DNA from: Campylobacter hepaticus
GTDB taxonomy: Bacteria; Campylobacterota; Campylobacteria; Campylobacterales; Campylobacteraceae
NCBI RefSeq assembly: GCF_001687475.2
Contig: NZ_CP031611.1
Coordinates: forward strand, 434,001 to 498,000
Direction of reading: 5' to 3'
Length of the DNA stretch: 64,000 nt
Part shown: in pieces, positions 56,113 to 64,000 of the stretch
Layout of the letters: each line of letters starts with the position of its first letter
How positions within the stretch are numbered: position 1 is the first letter of the stretch
Notes under the pieces: generated by a model
What the model was told of the DNA's origin: nothing
Database searches by the model: none
What the model saw: the letters and a program-made list of their open reading frames with translations, nothing else
Made by a program: the position numbers and the translations under genes

Positions 56113-58044
56113 ATGGCACTTGTAGATTTAATAGATGTTTCAAAAAGATTTGGAGAAAAAATAGTTTTAAATGAAGTTAATTTTAGTGCTCATGAAGGAG
56201 AAAAAATTGCCGTTATAGGAAAAAATGGTGAAGGCAAATCTACTTTTTTAAAAATACTTTTAGGCACACTTAACCCAGATAGCGGTAGAGTGATAAAGCA
56301 AAATGGAAAAAGTATAGCTATGTTTTCTCAAAAAGTTGATTTTAACGCAAATTTAAGTGTCAAACAAGCTATAAAACAAGAACTTGAAGAAATTTATAAT
56401 GCTCTAAAAGCATATGATCTTTTACATAAAAAATTAGAAACAAGCCCTCAAAATAAAGATTATCTTAAGCAAATGGATGAACTCATGGGCTTAATTGATG
56501 CTAAAGATGCTTGGAATATAGAATCTAAAATCACACGCGTATTAAAAGAATTTAATCTTCTTGAATATGAAAATCGTATTTTATCAACTTTAAGTGGAGG
56601 CGAGATACGTCGTATAGGACTTTGTATATTATTGCTTAAAAACCCTGATATTTTATTATTAGACGAACCAACAAATCATTTAGATGTTTACATGACAAAT
56701 TTTTTAGAAGAATTGTTACAAAAATCTAAAATGTGTGTTATTTTTATCTCTCATGATAGGTATTTTATTGATGCTTTAGCCCAAAAATGCGTAGAAATTG
56801 ATCAGGGAAAATTAAGTGTTTTCAATGGTGCTTATACGCAATATCTAGAGAAAAAAACACATATTTTAACAAGTCTTACTAAAAGTCATGAGGTTTTATT
56901 AAAACAATTAAAAAGTGAAGAAGAATGGCTTAGACGTGGTGTTAAAGCAAGACTTAAAAGGAATGAAGGGCGCAAAGAACGTATTTTTAAAATGCGTGAA
57001 GAAGCTAAGAAAAATCCAGCCCTAATTAAGCGCTTAAAACTTGAACTTTCAAGATCAAGTTTAAATTTCAATGGAGAAAAAGTAGGCAATCGTAAAAAAA
57101 TGCTTTTTGAATTAAAAAATATCACTAAAAGCATGGGAGAGAAAAATCTTTTTAATAATTTTTCAACACGTATTTTACAAGGAGAACGTATTGCTATTGT
57201 AGGAAAAAATGGTTGTGGAAAGTCAACATTTTTAAAAATTCTTTTAGGAGAAATCAAGCAAGATAGTGGAGATATAAAGCGTGGAGAAATAAAAATAGGG
57301 TATTTAGATCAAGCTAGAAATTTGATCAATGCTGATAAAACCTTACTTGAAATTTTTTGTCCCAATGGAGGGGATAGGGTTGAAGTTCGTGGTAAAAATA
57401 TGCATGTTTATGGGTATTTAAAAAATTTTTTATTTCCTAAGGAATTTTTAGATAAAAGTATTGCTTTACTTAGCGGAGGTGAAAAAAACCGTATAGCTTT
57501 AGCTTTGCTTTTTACCAAAGAATACGATGTTTTAATCTTAGATGAACCAACTAATGATCTTGATATAAATACTATTAATGTATTAGAAGAATATTTACTT
57601 GATTTTAAAGGGGCTATTTTATTAGTATCACATGATAGGTATTTTGTTGATAAAATAGCAACAAAACTGTATGCTTTTGAAGAAAAAGCATATATTAATA
57701 TCTTGCACACTCTTTATACAGAGTATCTTGAAAAGGAAAAAGAAATACAAGAATTAGATCATTTTATTTTAGATTTTCAACAACAAGAAGAACAAAACCA
57801 TAAAAAAGAAAAAAAATCTAAAAAATTAAGCTATAAAGAAAATGAAATTTTAAAAAATCATCCTGAAAAAATAGACTTTTTAGAGCAAAAAATAAAACAA
57901 TTAAATCACAATCTATCCGATCCTAAATTATATCAAGAATTAGGCATTAATAAGCTTTATGAAGAACTTGAAAAAACTCAAAAAGAGCTTGAAATTTTAG
58001 AAAATGAATATTTTTTAACATTAGAAAAAAGTGAGAATTTGTAA
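56113..58044 (+). CDS. ABC-F family ATPase (Uup-like)
   Basis: A 643-residue protein with two ABC domains and no membrane part. Walker A motifs are GKNGEGKST and GKNGCGKST, signatures LSGGEIRRIGL and LSGGEKNRIAL, Walker B LLLDEPTNHLD and LILDEPTNDLD. The charged linker between the halves contains RLKRNEGRKERIFKMREE. The C-terminal part is a coiled coil, as in Uup. Such proteins act on the ribosome or, for Uup, in DNA-related processes. It starts 2 bases after cprS. Confidence 0.93.
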   Translation: MALVDLIDVSKRFGEKIVLNEVNFSAHEGEKIAVIGKNGEGKSTFLKILLGTLNPDSGRVIKQNGKSIAMFSQKVDFNANLSVKQAIKQELEEIYNALKAYDLLHKKLETSPQNKDYLKQMDELMGLIDAKDAWNIESKITRVLKEFNLLEYENRILSTLSGGEIRRIGLCILLLKNPDILLLDEPTNHLDVYMTNFLEELLQKSKMCVIFISHDRYFIDALAQKCVEIDQGKLSVFNGAYTQYLEKKTHILTSLTKSHEVLLKQLKSEEEWLRRGVKARLKRNEGRKERIFKMREEAKKNPALIKRLKLELSRSSLNFNGEKVGNRKKMLFELKNITKSMGEKNLFNNFSTRILQGERIAIVGKNGCGKSTFLKILLGEIKQDSGDIKRGEIKIGYLDQARNLINADKTLLEIFCPNGGDRVEVRGKNMHVYGYLKNFLFPKEFLDKSIALLSGGEKNRIALALLFTKEYDVLILDEPTNDLDINTINVLEEYLLDFKGAILLVSHDRYFVDKIATKLYAFEEKAYINILHTLYTEYLEKEKEIQELDHFILDFQQQEEQNHKKEKKSKKLSYKENEILKNHPEKIDFLEQKIKQLNHNLSDPKLYQELGINKLYEELEKTQKELEILENEYFLTLEKSENL

Positions 58045-58051
58045 AAAATCA

Positions 58052-58138
58052 TGGTGCCCGAGGTCGGACTCGAACCGACACAAGGTTGCCCTTACCAGAT
58101 TTTGAGTCTGGCGCGTCTACCGGTTTCACCACTCGGGC
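58052..58138 (-). tRNA. tRNA-Leu (CAA)
   Basis: Read on the minus strand from 58138: acceptor GCCCGAG/CTCGGGC, D arm with GGTGAAACCGGTAGAC, anticodon CAA between CCAGA and TCTGG, class II long variable arm, T arm GTCGG-TTCGAGT-CCGAC and encoded CCA. 87 bases. It is opposite in direction to its protein-coding neighbours. Confidence 0.95.
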
Positions 58139-58234
58139 AAAATTTTTAAGATTTGATTATACTTTGTTTTAAATTAAAAAATACTTTAAATATAAAAAGT
58201 ATTTTTTATCGGACGATATAAATAAAGGCAAATT

Positions 58235-58249
58235 TGGAACAATTTTTGC
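58235..58249 (+). promoter_or_regulatory. sigma-54 promoter of flgL
   Basis: The sequence TTGGAAC-AATTT-TTGCT has GG at 58236-58237 and GC at 58248-58249, separated by exactly 10 bases, the -24/-12 spacing of RpoN promoters. Transcription would start near 58261, 35 bases before the ATG. In C. jejuni flgL belongs to the RpoN-dependent flagellar class controlled by FlgSR. Confidence 0.85.
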
Positions 58250-58295
58250 TTTATTTATTATAGATTTAACTTTAATATTTTTTTAGAGGATTAGC

Positions 58296-60545
58296 ATGAG
58301 AATTACTAATAAACTTACTTTTACAAGCGGTGTAAGCAGTTCCATGGATGCTCAAAATGCTTTATATAAAATATCTCAACAACTTGCTTCTGGTTTAAAA
58401 ATACAAAACTCATATGAAGATGCAAGTATTTACATAGATCACACACGTCTTGAATATGAAATTAAAACATTAGAGCAGGTAAAAGAAGCAACTAGTAGAG
58501 CAAAAGAAATGACTGAAAATAGTATGAAAGCTTTACAAGATATGGTAAAATTACTAGAAGACTTTAAAGTTAAAGTCACTCAAGCTGCAAGCGATAGCAA
58601 TTCTCAAACTTCTAGAGAAGCTATAGCAAAAGAATTGCAGCGTATTAAAGATGCTATACTCCAACTTGCCAATACTAGTGTTAATGGTCAATACCTTTTT
58701 TCAGGATCCCAACTTCAAAACAAACCTTTTGATTCTAAGGGAAATTATTATGGGGATAAAAACACCATTAATGTAGTCACAGGTGCTGGAACCCAAAGCC
58801 CTTATAATATACCTGGATGGGACTTATTTTTTAAAGCTGATGGAGATTATAAAAAACAAATCACTACTAATGTAAGCTTACAAGATAATCGCTATAAAGA
58901 TAAGGTAGAATACCTCAATGGGGATTCTCAATGGAAACAATTAATCGGACAAAATTATGTTAAAGATGGAAACTTAGATCCTTATAAAGATTTTGAAGAT
59001 AAGGATCAAAAGCTTGATTTTTTATCTTCAACCTTATATGTTCAAGGAACTAGACCTGATGGAACAAGTTTTAAAAGTGCGGTTTTAATCAAACCTGATG
59101 ATAAAATAGAAGATATATTAAAACAAATTGGAACTCTTTATGGCAATACCGCTGATAATAAAGTTGTTGAAGTAAGCATTAATAATAGTGGTCAAATTCA
59201 AATTACTGATTTAAAACAAGGCAATAATAAACTTGATTTTCATGCTGTAGCCTTTACCCCTCAACTTGAAAATTCTGGTGCACTTAAAGAACTTAATCAA
59301 TTTATTAAAGATAATAATTTAAATAGGGATGATATAACCAATTCGGTTATGACAGAAGCTTTAAAAGCTAGCAATGGAGATATTAGCAATTTAAAATCTC
59401 CTGTAAAAATAACTTTAACTGCTAAAGATGGAACTAAAAAAGAATTTAGCTTTGATCTTAGTCAAACAGATTTTATCCATAGCAAAATGACAGATACTCA
59501 AGGAAATCCAAGCAATGGCGCAGATTATGATAATGTGTATTTTGAAAAAAATGGCAATACTGTTTATGGTAATGTTTCTCAAGTTATAAAATCTAATAAT
59601 GCTTATGCTACAGATTCAACAAAACTTAGTGAAGTTATGGCTCAAGATAGCCTAAATGGTACAGTTTTAAATTTAAAAGTAAAATCTAAAGGCGGAAATT
59701 CTTATGATGTAAGCATAGATTTACAAAATTCAACTGTAAGTTTTAAAGATCCCAAAGATCCAAATAAAACTATTGAATTTCCTATTATGCATACTGATCC
59801 TGCAAGTGGAAATAGTGGGGTTGTTACTGGATCAAATGATATTACCTATGGACAAATTAATGCCATAATAGGAATGTTTGCTTCAGATAAGGTTCCAAAT
59901 CAAAGCATTAATGCTACAAATGGAAAAATCAGTGCTAATGATTATGAAAATTTAAGACAACTCATGAAAGATTCAAAAGCTAGCGTTGATGTTAGCATGG
60001 ATTATAAAGGTAGAATCAGTGTTAGTGATAAACTTTCAGCAAGCACTAATATAGAAATCGCCCTTAGTGATTCTCAAAGTGGACATTTCCCATCACCCCC
60101 ATTTTCAACAACAGCATCCATAGAAAATGGTCCAAATTTTAGTTTTAGTGCAAATAATGCTTTAGTCATTGATGAGCCTAATGTGGATATTATTAAAGAT
60201 CTTGATGCTATGATTGAAGCCGTTTTAAATGGAAATATGAGAGCTGATTCTACAAGTAAAAACCCAAGAAATACCGGTATGCAAGGAGCTTTAGAAAGAC
60301 TTGATCATTTAGCTGATCATATTAATAAACTTAATACCGCAATGGGTGCTTATCACAATGCCATAGAAGATGTAAATACGCGTTCAACCTTTTTAAGTGT
60401 TAATGTTCAAAGCATTAAATCAAGTATTAGTGATATTGATTATGGAGAAGCTATGATGAATTTAATGCAAACACAGCTTGCATATCAAGCCACACTCAAG
60501 GCTAGTGCTACTATATCTCAGCTTAGCTTATTAAATTATCTATAA
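58296..60545 (+). CDS. flgL: flagellar hook-filament junction protein FlgL
   Basis: It joins the flagellar hook to the filament. The 749 residues are more than twice the enterobacterial length because of a long surface-exposed insert. Flagellin-like N-terminal (ALYKISQQLASGLKIQNSYEDAS) and C-terminal (NVQSIKSSISDIDYGEAMMN, then QLAYQATLKASATISQ) coiled-coil regions are conserved and used for export and assembly. The central domain (about 200-640) repeats beta-rich motifs. In C. jejuni the homologue was once called a flagellin (flaD). The ATG has AGAGGA before it and a sigma-54 promoter upstream. Confidence 0.94.
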   Translation: MRITNKLTFTSGVSSSMDAQNALYKISQQLASGLKIQNSYEDASIYIDHTRLEYEIKTLEQVKEATSRAKEMTENSMKALQDMVKLLEDFKVKVTQAASDSNSQTSREAIAKELQRIKDAILQLANTSVNGQYLFSGSQLQNKPFDSKGNYYGDKNTINVVTGAGTQSPYNIPGWDLFFKADGDYKKQITTNVSLQDNRYKDKVEYLNGDSQWKQLIGQNYVKDGNLDPYKDFEDKDQKLDFLSSTLYVQGTRPDGTSFKSAVLIKPDDKIEDILKQIGTLYGNTADNKVVEVSINNSGQIQITDLKQGNNKLDFHAVAFTPQLENSGALKELNQFIKDNNLNRDDITNSVMTEALKASNGDISNLKSPVKITLTAKDGTKKEFSFDLSQTDFIHSKMTDTQGNPSNGADYDNVYFEKNGNTVYGNVSQVIKSNNAYATDSTKLSEVMAQDSLNGTVLNLKVKSKGGNSYDVSIDLQNSTVSFKDPKDPNKTIEFPIMHTDPASGNSGVVTGSNDITYGQINAIIGMFASDKVPNQSINATNGKISANDYENLRQLMKDSKASVDVSMDYKGRISVSDKLSASTNIEIALSDSQSGHFPSPPFSTTASIENGPNFSFSANNALVIDEPNVDIIKDLDAMIEAVLNGNMRADSTSKNPRNTGMQGALERLDHLADHINKLNTAMGAYHNAIEDVNTRSTFLSVNVQSIKSSISDIDYGEAMMNLMQTQLAYQATLKASATISQLSLLNYL

Positions 60546-60555
60546 AATTTTATGG

Positions 60556-60561
60556 TATAAT
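60556..60561 (+). promoter_or_regulatory. -10 box upstream of ftsK
   Basis: A perfect TATAAT in the context TATGGTATAATTGC, 11 bases after the flgL stop and 38 bases before the proposed ftsK start. It would let ftsK be expressed independently of the flagellar promoter. Confidence 0.65.
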
Positions 60562-60593
60562 TGCTTTTTGATTTTATTTTTTAAGGAAAAAAT

Positions 60594-63473
60594 ATTAAAA
60601 AAGAAGCCATTTTTACCATTTCTACCTTTTTTATTTTTTATCTTTGTCTTTGTATGCTAGCACCTAGCATGGGAGAATGGGTTTATAAGGCTAATTTATT
60701 TTTATTTGGGGAATTAGGGTATTATTATCCTTTTTGCTTACTTATCTTAAATTACTTATATTATAAAAAAAATTACAAGATAGAAAATTTTAAGCGTAGA
60801 GAACTTTTTGGTTTTTATTTGGCCTGTTTTTCAATTTTACTTTTATTTTCTGTTTTTTATAAAGATTTTGGATATATTTTAAAAATCATTTATAAAATTT
60901 TTTATGCTATTTTAGGACATACAGGAAGTGGAATTTTTGCACTTTTAGTTTTATTATTTTCTTTAATTTTATTATTTCCTAACTTTGTAAAAGAAACTTT
61001 AAAAATAGAATTAGACTTTACCCCATTATTAAAAATGGAACAAGCTTTTAAATCTTTATTAATGCGAGTTTTTGGAGGAGAAAATGAAAAAGAAGATGGA
61101 TTAAGACCTAAAACTTCAACATCTAATACCTTAAAAAATAGCACTCAAAACTTTGAAAATACAACAAATGAAGAAGTTAAAAACGAACTTGATCATTTAG
61201 AACAATTAATTAAAGATGTCAATATTAATGCAAGCTGCAATTCAATTAATACCGCTAAAGAAAATTTTGCAAAACTCAAAAATCAAATTTTAGACGAATT
61301 TGTAGAAATAGATAAACACAGTTTACAAGAATCAAAAAGTTTTCTTTATGAACATTCTGAGCAAGTATATAATTTTGCACAAAAAGCTAGTAGAACAAGT
61401 ATTAATCTTGATGAAGATTTTAATTTTATTTCAGAAGAAGAGGTAGATATGATTCCTAAACGTTTTTTAAAACCAAAAAAAGCTGAAGATATAGATAAAA
61501 TAGACCTAAATAAAGATTTAGATCTTCCAAGTTATAAACGTAAGAATATTGAAATTTCAATACCTAAGCAAGAATTAAAAACAAAAATTTTTACCAAAGA
61601 ACTTGAACTTAGAGAAAATTTATTACAAAAAAATAAACTAGAAGAAGAATACAAGACTTATCAAAATGAAATTTTAGAAAATAAAGTTAAGCAAGAAATT
61701 AAAGAATTAGAAGAATATGATGCAAATGAAATCATACAAGGCAATAAATATCATTTAAACCAAAATGTAGAAGAACCCGATCTTTTAAAGTCAGAAACCA
61801 CAAAACAAGCTTTAAATCAAAATAATGAAATAAAAGAAGAGACAAAACAAGACAGTGTTTTTGCTTTCACACCTGTTGTTGAAGAATTAAATCATCCTTA
61901 TGTTAAACCTGTTGATATTAAAAATATCAATGAAATAATAAATAATACACAAGATAATGAAAATACACAAGTAAATTCTCAAAATTTTCAAAGTCAAAAG
62001 GCGGTTTTAAGTAAAGAAATTGCTATTAATCAAGCTTTATTAAGTGAAATAGAACAAGGTGAAATAGAAAAACCTAAAGATTTTATTTTACCTTCTCTTG
62101 ATTTTCTTGCTGACCCAAAAGAACATGCCCAAGAGATAAATGAGGGTGAAATTGATAAAAAAATTTATAATCTTCTTGAAAAATTACGTCGTTTTAAAAT
62201 AGGTGGAGATGTTATAAGTACTTATGTTGGACCTGTAGTAACTACCTTTGAATTCCGTCCAAGCGCAGATGTAAAAGTAAGCCGTATTTTAAATTTGCAA
62301 GATGATTTAACCATGGCTTTAATGGCAAAATCTATACGCATTCAAGCACCTATTCCTGGAAAAGATGTTGTAGGTATAGAAGTTCCAAATGATGAAATTC
62401 AAACTATTTATTTAAAAGAAATTTTACAAAGCAAGGTTTTTAAAAATGCTAAAAGTCCTTTAACCATAGCTTTAGGTAAAGATATAGTAGGTAATGCTTT
62501 TATTACAGATTTAAAAAAACTTCCTCATTTATTAATAGCAGGAACCACAGGAAGTGGAAAAAGCGTAGGAATTAATTCTATGCTATTAAGTCTTTTATAT
62601 CGCAATTCACCAAAAACTTTACGTTTAATGATGATAGATCCTAAGATGCTTGAATTTAGTATTTATAATGATATCCCTCATCTTTTAACCCCAGTCATTA
62701 CAGATCCTAAAAAAGCTATTAACGCACTTTCAAATATGGTAGCAGAGATGGAAAGACGTTACCGTTTAATGGCTGATGCTAAAACCAAAAATATAGAAAA
62801 TTATAATGAAAAAATGAAAGAAACAAAAGGTGAAGAATTGCCTTTTATTGTCGTTATTATTGATGAACTTGCTGATTTAATGATGAGTGCTGGAAAAGAT
62901 GTGGAATTTTACATAGCAAGACTTGCTCAAATGGCAAGAGCGAGTGGGATTCATTTAATTGTTGCAACCCAGCGTCCATCTGTTGATGTAGTAACAGGGC
63001 TTATCAAAGCTAATTTACCAAGTAGAATTTCTTATAAAGTAGGGCAAAAAATTGATTCTAAAGTTATATTAGATGCCATGGGTGCTGAAAATTTACTTGG
63101 AAGAGGAGATTGTTTGTTTACTCCTCCTGGAACTAGTTCTATTGTACGTTTACATGCACCTTTTGCCAGTGAATTTGAAATAGAAAAAATAGTAGATTTT
63201 TTAAAAGAACAACAAAGTGTAGAATATGACGAAAGTTTTTTAACAGAACAACAAAACACAAAAACATTCTCTAATGAAAACTATGATGATGAAGTAGATG
63301 AACTTTATGAAGAAGCTAAACGCGTTATTTTAGAAGATAAAAAAACAAGTATTTCTTATTTACAACGCCGTTTAAAAATAGGTTATAACAGATCTGCAAA
63401 TATTATAGAACAACTTACACAAAATGGGGTTTTAAGTGAACCAGATTCAAAAGGACAAAGAGAAATTTTATAA
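60594..63473 (+). CDS. ftsK: DNA translocase FtsK, probable AUU start
   Basis: A septal membrane protein and DNA pump that clears chromosome dimers at division. The first in-frame ATG (60654) lies inside what should be the first membrane helix. Reading back, the frame opens to ATT at 60594, 6 bases after AAGGA, giving KKEAIFTISTFFIFYLCLCM and a full first helix; no ATG, GTG or TTG fits. From there the protein has 959 residues: four or so helices, an acidic Glu/Lys/Asn-rich linker (about 170-500), the motor with Walker A GTTGSGKS and Walker B VVIIDELADLM, and a C-terminal gamma winged helix (ISYLQRRLKIGYNRSANIIEQL). Confidence 0.9.
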   Translation: MKKEAIFTISTFFIFYLCLCMLAPSMGEWVYKANLFLFGELGYYYPFCLLILNYLYYKKNYKIENFKRRELFGFYLACFSILLLFSVFYKDFGYILKIIYKIFYAILGHTGSGIFALLVLLFSLILLFPNFVKETLKIELDFTPLLKMEQAFKSLLMRVFGGENEKEDGLRPKTSTSNTLKNSTQNFENTTNEEVKNELDHLEQLIKDVNINASCNSINTAKENFAKLKNQILDEFVEIDKHSLQESKSFLYEHSEQVYNFAQKASRTSINLDEDFNFISEEEVDMIPKRFLKPKKAEDIDKIDLNKDLDLPSYKRKNIEISIPKQELKTKIFTKELELRENLLQKNKLEEEYKTYQNEILENKVKQEIKELEEYDANEIIQGNKYHLNQNVEEPDLLKSETTKQALNQNNEIKEETKQDSVFAFTPVVEELNHPYVKPVDIKNINEIINNTQDNENTQVNSQNFQSQKAVLSKEIAINQALLSEIEQGEIEKPKDFILPSLDFLADPKEHAQEINEGEIDKKIYNLLEKLRRFKIGGDVISTYVGPVVTTFEFRPSADVKVSRILNLQDDLTMALMAKSIRIQAPIPGKDVVGIEVPNDEIQTIYLKEILQSKVFKNAKSPLTIALGKDIVGNAFITDLKKLPHLLIAGTTGSGKSVGINSMLLSLLYRNSPKTLRLMMIDPKMLEFSIYNDIPHLLTPVITDPKKAINALSNMVAEMERRYRLMADAKTKNIENYNEKMKETKGEELPFIVVIIDELADLMMSAGKDVEFYIARLAQMARASGIHLIVATQRPSVDVVTGLIKANLPSRISYKVGQKIDSKVILDAMGAENLLGRGDCLFTPPGTSSIVRLHAPFASEFEIEKIVDFLKEQQSVEYDESFLTEQQNTKTFSNENYDDEVDELYEEAKRVILEDKKTSISYLQRRLKIGYNRSANIIEQLTQNGVLSEPDSKGQREIL

Positions 63474-63477
63474 TTTT

Positions 63478-63499
63478 AAAAGCCTAAAACTAGGCTTTT
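63478..63499. terminator. bidirectional terminator between ftsK and rpsO
   Basis: Stem AAAAGCCTA/TAGGCTTTT with loop AAAC, with A on one side and T on the other, so it can serve both convergent genes. Confidence 0.9.
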
Positions 63500-63501
63500 A
63501 A

Positions 63502-63774
63502 TTATTTATCTCTAAGATTTAATTCAGCAATTAATTTACTATAAGAACTATAATCTTTTCTCTTAAGATAAGATAAAAGTCTTTTTCTTTGACCTACAAG
63601 TTTTAAAAGTCCTAATCTTGAAGAAAAATCTTTTTTATAAATCTTTAAATGTTCTGTAAGATCTATAATTCTAGCGGTTAAAAGCGCTATTTGAACTTCT
63701 GTTGATCCAGTATCACCTGGTTTTTTAGCAAATTTTGCAACTATTTGTGCTTTTTTGGCCGAATCTAAAGCCAT
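63502..63774 (-). CDS. rpsO: ribosomal protein S15
   Basis: A 90-residue 30S protein that binds 16S rRNA early in assembly. [44 protein letters not shown] and [10 protein letters not shown] match the family over the full length. AGGAGG lies 6 bases before the ATG. It reads towards ftsK. Confidence 0.97.
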   Translation of the reverse strand: MALDSAKKAQIVAKFAKKPGDTGSTEVQIALLTARIIDLTEHLKIYKKDFSSRLGLLKLVGQRKRLLSYLKRKDYSSYSKLIAELNLRDK

Positions 63775-63901
63775 GAAAGACCTCCTGATTGGTAAATTTA
63801 TTTAAAAATTCTAATTATATTTTAAAAAAGCAAAAAATAAGCTGAATTTATTTTTTAAAATATTTTGTTTAAATTTAAGTCTTTTTCTAAGAATTTTTTA
63901 T

Positions 63902-63907
63902 TATAAT
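63902..63907 (+). promoter_or_regulatory. -10 box of the Rrf2-family gene
   Basis: A perfect TATAAT within TTTTTTATTATAATTTATAAA, 35 bases before the GTG start; the start site would be near 63914. Confidence 0.55.
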
Positions 63908-63941
63908 TTATAAATTTTGTGACTTAAAATAAGGAGAATCT

Positions 63942-64000
63942 GTGCTATTTACCAAAGCTAGCGAATACGCTTTATTGTCTTTAATTTATATTTCTCAAAA
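63942..64000 (+). CDS. Rrf2 family transcriptional regulator, 5' end only
   Basis: The first 19 codons are in the window: a GTG start 6 bases after AAGGAG, then LFTKASEYALLSLIYISQ. This matches the first helix of Rrf2-type regulators (IscR, NsrR, RirA group). The rest, including any cluster-binding cysteines, is outside, so the exact type cannot be given. Confidence 0.8.
   Translation, partial: MLFTKASEYALLSLIYISQ

Overview
The window is an AT-rich chromosomal segment from a thermotolerant Campylobacter of the jejuni/coli group. Almost every gene, and the order of the genes, matches what I recall of the C. jejuni stretch running from secA to the rpsO/Rrf2 region (reversed). Recognisable group markers are PEB1, CiaB, CprRS, Pgp2, a CheB without a receiver domain and the unusually large FlgL. 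Protein sequences look close to but not the same as C. jejuni, so I do not name the species.

Layout. 1-2514: 3' part of secA, then a LolC/E-type lipoprotein-release permease. 2515-9500: a variable region with a gene-poor stretch, a seven-tRNA operon (Lys-Val-Asp-Lys-Glu-Val-Asp) with internal duplications, a small unknown gene, a large autotransporter gene and tRNA-Leu. 9500-31900: conserved core with atpE, a sodium symporter, pycB-pckA-argH, the reverse-strand rpiB-(unknown)-apt-dedA-pepA-ychF operon, cheB and cheR, the PEB1 aspartate/glutamate ABC transporter operon, prsA, cstA-ybdD, a thioesterase, ciaB and hupB. 32100-36300: a second autotransporter and a short orphan ORF, at the place where I would expect cysM. 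36380-44800: a periplasmic copper/oxidase-assembly trio, pgp2-alr-trmL, an alanine/glycine symporter, a second amino-acid ABC transporter pair, a frameshifted small gene joined to a DJ-1 gene, and a HIT protein. 44900-58050: a long tightly packed run pheS-pheT-aroA-ispH-rpsA-(unknown)-serA-cprR-cprS-ABC-F. 58050-64000: tRNA-Leu, flgL behind a sigma-54 promoter, ftsK, rpsO, and the start of an Rrf2-family regulator.

The most interesting feature is the pair of autotransporter genes 27 kb apart in the same orientation. They share an identical 266-bp 5' block and an apparently identical 2,356-bp 3' block (half the passenger, the beta-barrel and the terminator) but have different middle sections. 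Both carry a run of nine G just after the natural ATG, which puts the ATG out of frame with the long ORF. This is the architecture expected of a phase-variable surface protein pair that also exchanges sequence by recombination. Other points of interest are an oddly built tRNA-Glu anticodon arm, a T9 frameshift in a small gene coupled to the DJ-1 gene, a probable AUU start for ftsK, and a zinc-peptidase motif in CiaB.

Functionally the core genes fit an amino-acid-using, non-glycolytic lifestyle: aspartate/glutamate uptake (PEB1), anaplerosis and gluconeogenesis (PycB, PckA), peptide or pyruvate uptake (CstA), cell-shape control (Pgp2), chemotaxis adaptation (CheB/CheR), flagellar assembly (FlgL) and host-cell interaction (CiaB, PEB1, autotransporters).
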